DNA of 64,000 nucleotides from an uncultured Bacteroidales bacterium. Lineage in GTDB: Bacteria; Bacteroidota; Bacteroidia; Bacteroidales; JAUNSR01. The notes under the pieces are model-generated. The model searched no databases and had not been told where the DNA came from. It was given only the letters and a program-made list of their open reading frames with translations. Of this stretch, positions 39,000 through 49,019 are shown in pieces. The stretch covers positions 1 to 64,000 of the forward strand of contig CAMTOJ010000009.1 of the NCBI GenBank assembly GCA_947074145.1, in the 5' to 3' direction. Position numbers and translations under genes: made by a program. How positions within the stretch are numbered: the first letter of the stretch is position 1; every line of letters starts with the position of its first letter.

Positions 39000-40454
39000 T
39001 TATTTCAAACCAAAAATCTCTCTTACAACCTCTCTGTCATCAAAATGATGCTTAACACCTTTTACATCCTGATAATCTTCATGACCTTTTCCGGCTATCA
39101 AGATAATGTCTCCCTCTTTTGCAAGCATAAAAGCATTCTTTATTGCCTGATATCTGTCGGGGATCATTATTGTCTTCATATTATCGTCCGAATCAAGACC
39201 GGCAGCCATATCATTGATAATATCCTGAGGCTCTTCAAAACGTGGATTATCAGATGTAAGAATCACTTTGTCGCTATATTTTGCCGATTCTTTAGCCATT
39301 AAAGGGCGTTTACCTTTATCACGATTACCTCCGGCTCCAACAACAGTGATGATACTTCCATTATCTTTAATAATATCTTTTATTGTTGTAAGAACATTTA
39401 CAAGAGCATCCGGAGTATGAGCATAATCAACAATTGCAGTAATTCCGTTTTTAGATCTGATTGTTTCAAAACGACCATCTACAGGCGTAAGTTCGCTTAT
39501 GATAAGAAGTGCCGTATCGGGCTCTACTCCAAGTTCAACTGCCGAACCGTAAACGGCAAGCAGATTATAAGCATTGAAGCGTCCTACAAAATTAGTCAAC
39601 ACCTCTTTTCCATTAATATCAAGAAGCATTCCCTCTATATGTTCCTCTACAATTGCACCTTTATAGTCGGCTATTGTTTGCATAGAATAGGTTTTCTTTC
39701 TTGCCGCACAATTTTGCAACATCACATTCCCATTCTTATCATCAATATTGGTCAATGCAAAAGCATCTTTTCCCAATGAATCGAAGAAACCTTTTTTTGC
39801 TTTTAGATAAGCATCAAAAGTTTTATGATAATCAAGATGATCTCTTGTTATGTTAGTAAAAATACCTCCTGCAAATTTCAATCCACCGATACGCTTTTGA
39901 TCTACAGCATGCGAACTAACCTCCATAAAAGCATATTCACATCCTGCATCAACCATATCTTTCAATAACATATTAAGTGTTACGGGATCAGGGGTTGTCT
40001 GACTTGCCGCAACCGGCTTGTCAACTATATAATTACAAACTGTCGAAAGCAAACCGCTTTTATGTCCAAGTCTGTTAAACATTTTATATAAAAGAGTAGC
40101 TGTCGTAGTTTTTCCGTTTGTTCCGGTTACACCTACAAGAGTTAACTGTTCCGACGGATGACCATAAAACGCTGACACTATCTCTGATATTGCTTCGTTA
40201 GGATCTTCAACTTTTACATAAGTTACCGAGTCGGAGATTGTTTCAGGCATATTCTGACACACTATCACCTTTGCTCCCTGCTCAATGGCGGATGCTATAA
40301 ATTTATGTCCATCAACTACCGTGCCGTTTATTGCGACAAAAAGGTCTCCGGATTTGATCTTTCTCGAATCCATTTCGACTCCAGCAACTTCCATATTGCT
40401 GTCGCCGATAATTTCTGTTATTGATAATCTTTCAATAAGTTTTTCTAATTTCAT
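39000..40454 (-). CDS. murE: UDP-MurNAc-tripeptide synthetase (meso-diaminopimelate-adding)
   Basis: 484 residues: substrate domain (VEMDSRKIKSGDLFVA), P-loop GVTGTNGKTTTATLL (about 108-122), central domain, and C-terminal DNPR (402-405), the signature of meso-diaminopimelate rather than lysine addition. It therefore predicts DAP-type peptidoglycan, consistent with dapB in this window. Confidence 0.97.
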   Translation of the reverse strand: MKLEKLIERLSITEIIGDSNMEVAGVEMDSRKIKSGDLFVAINGTVVDGHKFIASAIEQGAKVIVCQNMPETISDSVTYVKVEDPNEAISEIVSAFYGHPSEQLTLVGVTGTNGKTTTATLLYKMFNRLGHKSGLLSTVCNYIVDKPVAASQTTPDPVTLNMLLKDMVDAGCEYAFMEVSSHAVDQKRIGGLKFAGGIFTNITRDHLDYHKTFDAYLKAKKGFFDSLGKDAFALTNIDDKNGNVMLQNCAARKKTYSMQTIADYKGAIVEEHIEGMLLDINGKEVLTNFVGRFNAYNLLAVYGSAVELGVEPDTALLIISELTPVDGRFETIRSKNGITAIVDYAHTPDALVNVLTTIKDIIKDNGSIITVVGAGGNRDKGKRPLMAKESAKYSDKVILTSDNPRFEEPQDIINDMAAGLDSDDNMKTIMIPDRYQAIKNAFMLAKEGDIILIAGKGHEDYQDVKGVKHHFDDREVVREIFGLK

Positions 40455-40479
40455 TACTTATGTTTTTAAGATTCATTTA

Positions 40480-42606
40480 TTATTTCAAATTCAAAACAAT
40501 AGTCTCTCCTTTTGATATGCGTCGTCCGGAGGGTTTAGATTGCTGATAAACTTTACCGCGACCATTAATTTGCACCTTCATTCCTCTGTTTTCAAGAATA
40601 TATACGGCATCTTTGGCTCCCATTCCCACTACAGAAGGAATAAGACTTTCATCTCCCGACATTTCTGTCAACATTATCTTATTGTTTGAAACTGTGGCTT
40701 TTGCCCAATCCCATTCTTTATCTTTATCATCATCATCCAAAGGAAGATTCAGCTTGTCAAACAATTTTGTAAGCTCTTTATAACTTCCGGATTTTGCTAA
40801 CGGCAAGAATTGATTTAAAGTATCATTCTTTTCATATTCCACCGCCACACTTCTGCCCTGAGCATAAACTCGTTCAGCCACATTTTTAAACACCATACCC
40901 GACATTCCTCCACCTGAAGGATATCCGTTTCTCGGAGCCCTTATCACAACAATACATGAGTACATTGGTTTATCAGCCGGGAAGTAACCGCAAAAGGATA
41001 CCTGATGTCTTTTTCCTCCGTTTTTATAACCCATCGCTCCTTGTGAAAGCTGTGCTGTTCCGGTTTTCCCTGCAAGAAGAAGCTTATCCGATTTTATCAT
41101 CTTTGCTGTCCCTTGTTCAACTACGTCCAACAACATTTGACGTATATTACCCAATGTAGCCGGAGTACAAATTGAAGAATTGATAGTTTCGGTCTTAAAC
41201 TTTTGTATCACCTCTCCATCTTTGCTTATATTTTTCACAAGCACAGGCTTAATAAGTTTTCCGTCATTTGCCAATGCATTGTAAAAATTCAAAGTATATA
41301 TCGGAGGAATCTGAGTTTCATAGCCGAATGACATCCATGGAAGAGTTGTCTTCGACCAATATTGTACAGAATCCTTAGGATGTCTGATCTTTGCACGACC
41401 CGTTCCGGGAATACCTATATCGAGAGGCTTATTAATCTTGGTTTCATAAATCGCCTCAACAAAAGCTGACGGATTTTTTTCAAAACCTTTTAATATCGCT
41501 TTTGCCACCCCAATATTAGAAGAGTACCATATCGACTGCGCCGCTGTTATCTTCCCATATCCTCCGTGGCTCATATTATGATCGGTCATTTTTGCACCTC
41601 TGTACATATAATAGCCCGGTCCCGTATCAATTGTATCATTCGGTTTCACTATTCCTTTGTCAAGAGCAATCATCATCGAAAGTGTCTTAAATGTAGAACC
41701 CGGTTCCGATTCATCTGAAACTGCAAAGTTTTTTGTTTCCGCATATTGTCCCACATTAATCCTGCCAAGGTTTGACATTGCCTTAATCTCTCCTGTTTCA
41801 ACTTCCATAAGAATTACCGTTCCGGATTCAGCATCAATCTCCGTCAATTTATCAAGAAGAGCATTGTGAACAATGTCTTGCATATCAATATCAATCGTAG
41901 TTGTGATATCCATACCGTTTATCGGCTCCTTTTCAGGTGTAATATGATAGCGACCTGCAACTTTTTGCCATGTTCCGACTCCCGGTTCCCCTTTAAGCAA
42001 AGAATCAAGAGACAGCTCCAGTCCGTTTTTACCACCTTTACTCATATCACCGTAAACATCTCCGATAGTTCTTGATGCAAGCTGTCCGAAAGGTTTCTTT
42101 CTTTGAGCCATCTCTTCAATCACCATACCGCTACGGTGAGATCGTTGTTTCAGAAAAGGGAAGGTGTACAATTCTTTCATATCGGTATATGAAATTTTCT
42201 TCCCGATCAATCTATAATGTCGACTTCCGCTATTATATCCTCTCATGATATGAGCGGAGTATTCCGATGGTGATTTATCTTTAAATTTTTCAGACAATCG
42301 TCTGCTAAGTTCCGGCAAATGGTTTTTTAATGTGTCAAATTTCAGACCATCGGCCTTAAAATCCATATATACATAATACTGAGGAATACTACTTGCCATC
42401 AAACGTCCGTCGCATGCATATATATTCCCCCTCTGGGGATCAATTCTTTTATCTTCAATTTTTAATCTGGAGATCTTTTTCATCCATCCCTCTTTTTCAA
42501 CCACAGCCGACTCAAAAGCCTTCCAGAAAATTGCAACGCCTACAGCTGCGGCAAAAAGAAAAACAAAAAAGAATCTGATCTTTATACCTCTTCTTGTTAT
42601 CGCCAT
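40480..42606 (-). CDS. ftsI: Divisome transpeptidase PBP3 with PASTA domain
   Basis: 708 residues. A short cytoplasmic start and TM helix (about 10-28) lead to the PBP dimerisation domain with RGNIYACDGRLMA, then the transpeptidase domain with SxxK (Ser304, Lys307 in PGSTFKT), SxN (Ser362-Asn364) and KTG (514-516). A single PASTA domain (about 650-708, IPSVVGMGAKDAVYIL) ends the protein. It crosslinks septal peptidoglycan with FtsW. It sits between ftsL and murE, which supports FtsI over a sporulation PBP (SpoVD), which also has PASTA. Confidence 0.95.
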   Translation of the reverse strand: MAITRRGIKIRFFFVFLFAAAVGVAIFWKAFESAVVEKEGWMKKISRLKIEDKRIDPQRGNIYACDGRLMASSIPQYYVYMDFKADGLKFDTLKNHLPELSRRLSEKFKDKSPSEYSAHIMRGYNSGSRHYRLIGKKISYTDMKELYTFPFLKQRSHRSGMVIEEMAQRKKPFGQLASRTIGDVYGDMSKGGKNGLELSLDSLLKGEPGVGTWQKVAGRYHITPEKEPINGMDITTTIDIDMQDIVHNALLDKLTEIDAESGTVILMEVETGEIKAMSNLGRINVGQYAETKNFAVSDESEPGSTFKTLSMMIALDKGIVKPNDTIDTGPGYYMYRGAKMTDHNMSHGGYGKITAAQSIWYSSNIGVAKAILKGFEKNPSAFVEAIYETKINKPLDIGIPGTGRAKIRHPKDSVQYWSKTTLPWMSFGYETQIPPIYTLNFYNALANDGKLIKPVLVKNISKDGEVIQKFKTETINSSICTPATLGNIRQMLLDVVEQGTAKMIKSDKLLLAGKTGTAQLSQGAMGYKNGGKRHQVSFCGYFPADKPMYSCIVVIRAPRNGYPSGGGMSGMVFKNVAERVYAQGRSVAVEYEKNDTLNQFLPLAKSGSYKELTKLFDKLNLPLDDDDKDKEWDWAKATVSNNKIMLTEMSGDESLIPSVVGMGAKDAVYILENRGMKVQINGRGKVYQQSKPSGRRISKGETIVLNLK

Positions 42607-42609
42607 CTG

Positions 42610-42978
42610 TTATTCGTTTAAATTATAAGCAGGCTTATCAGCCTCAGTTATATCAATACCATGTCTTTTGATAAGCTGCTTAACTTGAGAAGGCCTGCTC
42701 ACCCCGATCAATTCGGATGAACGAGTTAGTGACTCAAAACGTGTATCTTTCAACTCTTTTTTAAGCTTCTCTATCTCAGCCACCTGTTTTTGACAAGTGT
42801 ATCGATTACTCGTACTAATCAAAACAAGCAATAAAACAACACCTATCGTCTTGATATTCTCAAGAAAGAAATCTTTAGATAGGAATCCGAACTCCGATAT
42901 TGTTTTTAGCTCATTTACGCCATTCTCAAACACGGAATTTAAAATCGTTGTTTTGTCTTTTGTTTCTTTTGTATCCAC
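42610..42978 (-). CDS. ftsL: FtsL-like cell division protein
   Basis: 122 residues: an N-terminal cytoplasmic part of about 45 residues, one TM helix (about 46-59, IGVVLLLVLISTSNRY), then a short coiled coil (QKQVAEIEKLKKELKDTRFESLTRSSELIG), the FtsL layout. FtsL sequences diverge widely, so position between rsmH and ftsI is the main evidence. In the divisome it would pair with FtsQ and a DivIC/FtsB-like partner not seen here. Confidence 0.88.
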   Translation of the reverse strand: MDTKETKDKTTILNSVFENGVNELKTISEFGFLSKDFFLENIKTIGVVLLLVLISTSNRYTCQKQVAEIEKLKKELKDTRFESLTRSSELIGVSRPSQVKQLIKRHGIDITEADKPAYNLNE

Positions 42979-43003
42979 CTCTTTGCAATTTGATTAATAA
43001 AAT

Positions 43004-43915
43004 TTACAATTTCTCAGCAATTCTGAGTTTAGCACTTCTTGATCTCGGATTACGCTCCACTTCCTCATCGGAAGCAACAATAACCCTGTTGTTCACAAGA
43101 CGGAAAGGAGTGTTGACCTTTCCAAAAAAGTCTTTGTCGAGTTTTCCCTCGAAGTTTCCTGTTTTCATAAAGTTCTTCACAAGTCTGTCTTCGAGCGAAT
43201 GATAGGTTAACACCACAAGTCTCCCTCCGGGATTTAATTCTTTAAGTGCACTTGTCAGCATCTGTTTTAATGCTCCCATTTCTTCGTTTACCTCTATGCG
43301 CAAAGCCTGAAAAATCTGCGCAAGCTCTTTTTTCTCCTGTTTCTTGTTGACAAATCGTCCGATTACCTCAAGAAAATCGTCAACTGTTTCAAACTTCTTT
43401 TGTGACCTCCTGTTAACAATTGCAGAAGCTATTCTTCTCGAGTTCTTCATCTCTCCATAGAGATAAAAAATATCAGCAAGAGCTTCTTCGTCATAAGTGT
43501 TTAGAATTTCGGCAGCCGTTTTTCCTCCCGTACGGTTCATTCTCATATCGAGTTTACCGTTGAAACGGAATGAAAATCCTCGCTCTTCATCATCAAAATG
43601 GTGAAAAGATACGCCAAGATCGGCAAGTATCCCATCAACACCATCTACCTGATGATACATCATAAAATTTGATAAAAATTTAAAATTACTCCTTACAAAA
43701 ACAAATCTGTCATCATCTACGATATTTGCTTGTGCGTCTTCATCTTGGTCGAATGAGTACAAAACTCCTTCGTCGCCTAATCTTGCCAATATAGCTTTGC
43801 TATGGCCACCTCCGCCAAAAGTCACATCTACGTAAGTCCCGTTTTCCGCGATATTCAACCCTTCCATACATTCCTCAAGGAGAGCGGGAATATGATATAC
43901 AGTTTCTTCTTGCAT
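43004..43915 (-). CDS. rsmH: 16S rRNA (cytosine1402-N4)-methyltransferase
   Basis: 303 residues of the RsmH/MraW family: HIPALLEECMEGL, the SAM-binding TFGGGGHSKAIL, the insert with GILADLGVSFHHFDD and RGFSFRFNGKLDMRM, and LTYHSLEDRLVK near the end. It methylates C1402 in the ribosomal P site. It is the first gene of the dcw operon here; the usual preceding gene mraZ is absent. Confidence 0.98.
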   Translation of the reverse strand: MQEETVYHIPALLEECMEGLNIAENGTYVDVTFGGGGHSKAILARLGDEGVLYSFDQDEDAQANIVDDDRFVFVRSNFKFLSNFMMYHQVDGVDGILADLGVSFHHFDDEERGFSFRFNGKLDMRMNRTGGKTAAEILNTYDEEALADIFYLYGEMKNSRRIASAIVNRRSQKKFETVDDFLEVIGRFVNKKQEKKELAQIFQALRIEVNEEMGALKQMLTSALKELNPGGRLVVLTYHSLEDRLVKNFMKTGNFEGKLDKDFFGKVNTPFRLVNNRVIVASDEEVERNPRSRSAKLRIAEKL

Positions 43916-44010
43916 ATTTTCTTTTAAACTCGTTGATAATTAACTGTAAAGTTAAAGATTATAATACGCACTAATAAGTTTTTATTTTAAAAGTTATCAA
44001 CAAAATATTA

Positions 44011-44242
44011 TATAAAGTCAATATTTATCGCTCTTTAAGGGCATTTTGAGCAATAATCGCTTTAAATATTTCCATTTTAACAATTAAATATTCTCTCAAA
44101 CCTGATTCATGCATTTTATTATTCTTTTTCATCACCGAAATATCCACAAATCTTCATCTACAATATAGAAATTTATTGTATAAAAATGTGAACTAAATCA
44201 CATATTTTTCACATTTATTCATTTATAAAGTCAATAATTATC
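44011..44242. repeat. 19-bp direct repeat in the rsmH / Ig-like intergenic region
   Basis: TATAAAGTCAATATTTATC at 44011-44029 recurs with one mismatch at 44224-44242, 213 bp apart. The stretch 43916-44566 (651 nt) otherwise holds the palindrome array at 44319-44404 and no open frame of mraZ size. Confidence 0.55.
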
Positions 44243-44318
44243 AGTATATAACTTTTAATCATATTCCTGTTTTTATTCTTTATTCCAACCAAATTAAATT
44301 TTTTCAATGATGTTTTAT

Positions 44319-44404
44319 ATCCTATACGCAAATAGAATATATCCTAAAGGCGTATAGGATTAAACCTAAAAGCGTGTAGGATGTATCCTAAAAGCTGTTA
44401 GGAT
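44319..44404. promoter_or_regulatory. Array of four 22-bp-phased palindromes
   Basis: Four copies of ATCCTA-N8-TAGGAT begin at 44319, 44341, 44363 and 44385, an exact 22-bp period with 2-nt linkers. Copies 2 and 4 have perfect outer arms; copy 3 begins AACCTA and copy 1 ends TAGAAT. The N8 centres share an A/G-rich core (aaggcgta, aaagcgtg, aaagctgt). The phasing places every site on the same DNA face, as expected for cooperative binding of a dimeric regulator. It lies 163-178 nt before the Ig-like lipoprotein start and about 400 nt before the dcw operon. Confidence 0.75.
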
Positions 44405-44581
44405 AGAAAAGGTTATTTGGAAAATTTAAATCTTGAATGAATAATAATGTTAAATAATAAGCTTTAAACTATAGAGGTCTTAATATCTGACGAAGAAAAC
44501 AGAGTGTAATGGGCATAAAGCTAATTATTCCCGCGAAATTCATATCTTTACTTCTGTTTTTGTATAATGACAGAAAATAAT

Positions 44582-46582
44582 ATGAAAAAAATATTCAATT
44601 CATTTTTTTTACTCTCAATCGCCTCACTTATATCAATATTCATATTGCATTCTTGTGCAAATATTGCTCGTCCCGGTGGCGGACCTTTCGATGAAGAACC
44701 TCCTATATTCTTAAATTCCAAACCTTATCCGAATCAGGTAAATGTCTATCCGAAGAAAATAGAACTTCATTTTGACGAAAATATAAAGTTGGATAATCCT
44801 TTCACAAAGGTGATTGTATCTCCTCCTCAAAAAACTGCTCCGATTATTAAGTCGAATGCAAAAACAGTTACAATTGAGCTTAAGGACTCTTTAAAAGCAA
44901 ATACTACATATACAATTGATTTTACAGATGCTGTACGCGACAATAATGAAGGGAATATATTAAACAATTTTTCTATCGCTTTTTCAACGGGTAATGTGAT
45001 TGATTCTCTTAAAATATCCGGCACATTACTTAGCGCGGAAAATCTTGAGCCTCAATCAGGTATAATAGTTGGAATTCATTCGGATCTCTCTGATTCGGCT
45101 TTTGTTTCTAAGCCTTTTGAGAGAATAGGTAAGTCGGACGAACAGGGTCGTTTCAACATTTACAATATTACACCGGGAACGTATAAGGTTTATGCATTAA
45201 AGGATATAAACAGCAACTATATGTTTGACTTGCCGGGAGAAGATATCGCGTTTCTTGACTCTTTGATTGTGCCAAATGTTGAAATAATGATGCACAATGA
45301 TACAGTATTTTCACTCAATAAATCATCGAGAAGTGCCAAAAAACTTGCGGATAATATGAACGTCGGTTTGTCAACAGACTCTGTAAGAAGAATCCCCGTA
45401 CCACACTATTATCCAGATAATCTTGTATTGAGAACCTTTAATGAGAATAAGAAAACTTTGTATCTTGAAAAAAGCGAACGAGAATCTCCTGAGAAATTGA
45501 ATATTTATTTCAGCGCACCTCAAGATTCAACAGTTATTCTAACTCCAATTAATTTTGACGATACAGATTGGGCTGTTATTGAAAATTCTAAAAAGAATGA
45601 TACATTGCATGTCTGGGTTAAAGATTCTATGATCTTTAAAATTGATACTTTAAAGATTGCGGTGACTCATCAATACACCGATACTCTAAAGCAGTTGTCA
45701 ATTAAAACCGATACAATAAATTTTGTACAACGTAACAAAGCTCAGGCTGAGAAAAAGAGTGAAAAATCAAAATCAAAGAAAAATAAAGATGAAGAGATCT
45801 CTGCCGATAGCGTAAAGATTGAATTTATATCTTTTAAGGATAATATTTCGTCATCAATGGATATTGGCGTAAGACCTAAATTAACTCTTCCTGTGCCTAT
45901 AGCAGATATAGATAAAGAGATGTTTCATGTAATGCAAAAGGTGGATACTCTTTTTGTTGATCAGGAATTCGAGATCAGACCCTCGAAAGATAATGAGAGG
46001 GAGTTTGAAATAAGAACTAAACTTAGCCCGGGAGAAAGCTATAGAATAACTATCGATTCGGCTGCTGTAAATAATATATACGGTTTACATAATAATCTAT
46101 ATAATAAAAGTTTTACAGTAAAAAAAGTTGAAGATTATTCAAGTCTTGTTTTCGATATTACAGGTGTAGAAGGTGATGCTTTTGTAGAAGTTCTTAACAG
46201 TTCGGATAAACCTGTAGCTAAAGCTACGGTAAAAGATGGTCAGGCTAAATTTCCACATCTTAAACCGGGAACATATTATGCTAGAATTGTGTTAGATAAA
46301 AACAACAACGGTGTCTATGATACAGGCGATTATGCTCTTGGTATTCAACCCGATGAAGTATATTATTACAATATGCCGATTGAGTTGAAAGAGTTTTGGC
46401 GAGTGAAACAGGATTGGAATATCAATAGTTTACCTTTGACGAAACAAAAACCGTTGGAGATAACTAAAAACAAACCTAAGGAAGTAAAATCTAAAAACCG
46501 AAACGAGCAATATCAAAATAAAAAATCGTCAGGTAACAGTTACGGCGGGGGTACTATCTCGGGTGGTACCATAAAAAGATAA
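44582..46582 (+). CDS. Ig-like (SbsA/Big_5) domain lipoprotein
   Basis: About 666 residues. I start at ATG 44582 (MKKIFNSFF) because it directly begins the lipoprotein signal; an in-frame ATG at 44567 would add MTENN. The lipobox is ILHSC, followed by ANIARPGGGPFDEEPP, the standard start of these Bacteroidetes lipoproteins. An SbsA-type Ig domain follows (about residues 40-135, FDENIKLDNPFTKVIVSPP), then beta-rich repeats and a Gly/Ser/Lys/Asn-rich end. Function unknown; envelope-located. A DUF3108 gene follows after 13 nt, so the two form an operon. Confidence 0.86.
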   Translation: MKKIFNSFFLLSIASLISIFILHSCANIARPGGGPFDEEPPIFLNSKPYPNQVNVYPKKIELHFDENIKLDNPFTKVIVSPPQKTAPIIKSNAKTVTIELKDSLKANTTYTIDFTDAVRDNNEGNILNNFSIAFSTGNVIDSLKISGTLLSAENLEPQSGIIVGIHSDLSDSAFVSKPFERIGKSDEQGRFNIYNITPGTYKVYALKDINSNYMFDLPGEDIAFLDSLIVPNVEIMMHNDTVFSLNKSSRSAKKLADNMNVGLSTDSVRRIPVPHYYPDNLVLRTFNENKKTLYLEKSERESPEKLNIYFSAPQDSTVILTPINFDDTDWAVIENSKKNDTLHVWVKDSMIFKIDTLKIAVTHQYTDTLKQLSIKTDTINFVQRNKAQAEKKSEKSKSKKNKDEEISADSVKIEFISFKDNISSSMDIGVRPKLTLPVPIADIDKEMFHVMQKVDTLFVDQEFEIRPSKDNEREFEIRTKLSPGESYRITIDSAAVNNIYGLHNNLYNKSFTVKKVEDYSSLVFDITGVEGDAFVEVLNSSDKPVAKATVKDGQAKFPHLKPGTYYARIVLDKNNNGVYDTGDYALGIQPDEVYYYNMPIELKEFWRVKQDWNINSLPLTKQKPLEITKNKPKEVKSKNRNEQYQNKKSSGNSYGGGTISGGTIKR

Positions 46583-46595
46583 ATTCTTTTGAATC

Positions 46596-47384
46596 ATGAG
46601 GAAAGCAGCGATATCAATCATATTGATTCTTTTTGTTTGTCGGGCATTTTGTTCGTCAGAAGTCAGACAAATCGATTATCTTCCATTTGAAAATGGAGAG
46701 AAAATTCAGTATGATGTATATTATCACTGGGGGATAATCTGGAAAAAAGCGGCAAGGGGTATTCTTGATATAAAATATTCTGAATATGATGGAAAAGTGG
46801 GATTTAAATCTACTCTTGCCTGTCAGACACTTACATTCGCCGACAAAATCCTCAGAGTAAGAGATACTCTTAATTCTTATACGACATTGAATATAACCCC
46901 TCTTTATTATGATAAGATTGCTAACGAGGGAAATTATCAGGCAAAAGATATATTGAAATATATTTATCCCGAGTCCGGAGATTCGGTTGGAGGAGATATC
47001 ACATTAATCAGAAAAAAGCGTGCTCCTTGGAACGGCGTTGTTTGGAGTGAGGGAAAACCGTATGATATGCTTTCTGTATTTTATTATCTGAGAACTCTTG
47101 AATACAGGTCGCTTGATCTGGATCAGGTAATAGATATTCCGATCTTTACGGGACGAAAAGTTATTATTATGAAGGTAAAATATATCGGCCGGACAATTGT
47201 AGAGCTTAAAAACAAGAAGTCGTATGAGGCGTTTAGATTGAATTTAAACTTTGTCAATGATGTTAATCTGAAAGATGAAGATCCGCCAATTGATGTATGG
47301 CTTAGCACTGATAAGAAAAGAGTTCCGCTAAAGGTTGAAGGAAAACTTCCCGTGGGTTCTCTTCAGGCAGAAATTGCTAATTAA
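46596..47384 (+). CDS. DUF3108 domain exported protein
   Basis: 262 residues with a signal peptide (MRKAAISIILILFVCRAFCSS) and a full DUF3108 beta domain starting LPFENGEKIQYDVYYHWGIIWKKAARG. Proteins of this family are periplasmic or outer-membrane-associated and uncharacterised. It is co-transcribed with the Ig-like lipoprotein and ends at a shared terminator with cysS. Confidence 0.9.
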   Translation: MRKAAISIILILFVCRAFCSSEVRQIDYLPFENGEKIQYDVYYHWGIIWKKAARGILDIKYSEYDGKVGFKSTLACQTLTFADKILRVRDTLNSYTTLNITPLYYDKIANEGNYQAKDILKYIYPESGDSVGGDITLIRKKRAPWNGVVWSEGKPYDMLSVFYYLRTLEYRSLDLDQVIDIPIFTGRKVIIMKVKYIGRTIVELKNKKSYEAFRLNLNFVNDVNLKDEDPPIDVWLSTDKKRVPLKVEGKLPVGSLQAEIAN

Positions 47385-47400
47385 AGTTTACTATATCATA

Positions 47401-47443
47401 AAAAAAATGCTTTGACAATCGATATTTGTCAAAGCATTTTTTT
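47401..47443. terminator. Bidirectional terminator between DUF3108 and cysS
   Basis: A perfect 18-bp stem (47401-47418 with 47426-47443) and 7-nt loop, with A-run and T-run ends, suits both converging genes. Confidence 0.9.
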
Positions 47444-47509
47444 ATGTTTTTATCTAAAAAACTGATGTTTAAGTTCAATCTTTTCTTTTGAAGAATTTAT
47501 AGATTGAAA

Positions 47510-48985
47510 CTATTTACTCAATTTCCATTCAACACCGTCTTTAGTATCTTTCACCTCAAAACCAAGTCCTGAAAGAGTGTTTCTTATAAAGTCGGCAGTT
47601 GTCCAGTCTTTATTCTGTTTAGCAGTATTGCGAAGTTCGAGCATAGCATCAACCACTTTGCCGTAAACGTCGTCGTTTCCTCCCGCTTCTTGTTCTTCGT
47701 TGCTTAATCCAAGTATGTCGAACATGAACATTGCCATGGTCGATTTCAGATTCTCAAGATCTTCTTTTGTAATAGTTTCAGTTCCTGCAATCAACTTATT
47801 GATCATGGTGGTATATTCAAACAGATTTGAAATAACCATAGGAGAGTTAAGATCATCGTTAAGAGCATCATACATTTTCAGTTTGACAGCTTGAGGATCT
47901 ATTGTAGATTTATCGGAAACCTGAATCTTATCTATACTATTGTATCCCTCCAGAAGACGATTTAGACCTTTTTCAGCAGCTTTAAGAGCTTCATTACTGA
48001 AATCGACAGTACTTCTGTAGTGAGCCATAAGAATGAAGAAACGGATGGTCATAGGAGAATATGCTTGCTCAAGAGAAGGATGATCGCCGGTAAAAAACTG
48101 ATCAAGAGTAATGAAGTTTCCTAACGATTTACCCATCTTTTGCCCATTGATTGTGATCATATTATTGTGCATCCAATATTGTACACATTCGTGACCTTGG
48201 GCAGCTACAGATTGAGCAATTTCACATTCGTGGTGAGGGAAAAGAAGGTCCATTCCTCCGCCATGAATATCAAAATTTTCTCCAAGATATTTTTGACCCA
48301 TTGCCGAACATTCAAGATGCCAGCCCGGAAATCCGTCACTCCAAGGAGAAGGCCATCTCATGATATGCTCAGGAGAAGCTTTCTTCCATAGAGCAAAATC
48401 AAATGAGTTTTTCTTTTCCTGTTGTCCGTCGAGTTCGCGAGTTGTTTGAAGTAATTCTTCAATATTACGGCCAGAAAGTTTTCCGTATTTATGATCTTTA
48501 TTATATTTCTCAACATCAAAATACACAGAGCCGTTGCTTTCATATGCATATCCGGCATCAAATATTTTTTTGATATATTCTATCTGTTCAATTATATGAC
48601 CTGAAGCATGAGGTTCGATGCTGGGAGGAAGAACATTTAGTTTCTCCATCGCTTTATGATAACGATTAAGATAATATTGAACCACTTCCATTGGTTCAAG
48701 CTGCTCAAGTCGTGCTTTCTTAGCAATTTTGTCTTCTCCTTCATCAGCATCATGCTCAAGATGACCAACATCGGTAATATTTCTTACATAACGAACTTTA
48801 TAACCTATGTGCTGAAGATATCTGAAAAGAAGGTCAAATGTTATTGCCGGACGTGCATGACCTAAATGTCCGTCGCCATATACAGTAGGGCCGCATACAT
48901 ACATGCCTACATGACCGGCGTGATGCGGAACAAATTCCTCTTTTTTTCTGTTTAACGTATTATATATAACAAGTTTCTGAGTCAT
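47510..48985 (-). CDS. cysS: Cysteinyl-tRNA synthetase
   Basis: 491 residues from this start. Class I synthetase motifs: [16 protein letters not shown] (zinc Cys and HIGH-like HLGH), further zinc ligands in WHLECSAM and [10 protein letters not shown], and KMGKSLGN (KMSKS-like). I chose ATG 48985 ([18 protein letters not shown]) because it matches the family N-terminus. The frame is open to ATG 49051, but a -7 promoter box lies inside that extension. Confidence 0.97.
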   Translation of the reverse strand: MTQKLVIYNTLNRKKEEFVPHHAGHVGMYVCGPTVYGDGHLGHARPAITFDLLFRYLQHIGYKVRYVRNITDVGHLEHDADEGEDKIAKKARLEQLEPMEVVQYYLNRYHKAMEKLNVLPPSIEPHASGHIIEQIEYIKKIFDAGYAYESNGSVYFDVEKYNKDHKYGKLSGRNIEELLQTTRELDGQQEKKNSFDFALWKKASPEHIMRWPSPWSDGFPGWHLECSAMGQKYLGENFDIHGGGMDLLFPHHECEIAQSVAAQGHECVQYWMHNNMITINGQKMGKSLGNFITLDQFFTGDHPSLEQAYSPMTIRFFILMAHYRSTVDFSNEALKAAEKGLNRLLEGYNSIDKIQVSDKSTIDPQAVKLKMYDALNDDLNSPMVISNLFEYTTMINKLIAGTETITKEDLENLKSTMAMFMFDILGLSNEEQEAGGNDDVYGKVVDAMLELRNTAKQNKDWTTADFIRNTLSGLGFEVKDTKDGVEWKLSK

Positions 48986-49011
48986 AATATAAACTTTTTG
49001 ATTTTGGGAAT

Positions 49012-49019
49012 CAAAGATA
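49012..49019 (-). promoter_or_regulatory. Candidate -7 box for cysS
   Basis: The minus strand reads TATCTTTG, a full match to TAnnTTTG, 27 nt upstream of the chosen ATG. It supports the shorter start; the -33 is not clear. Confidence 0.45.

Noticed and set aside
44319-44404. Possible CRISPR array
   Set aside because: The 22-bp units are contiguous with only 2-nt linkers and no unique spacers, and there are no cas genes.
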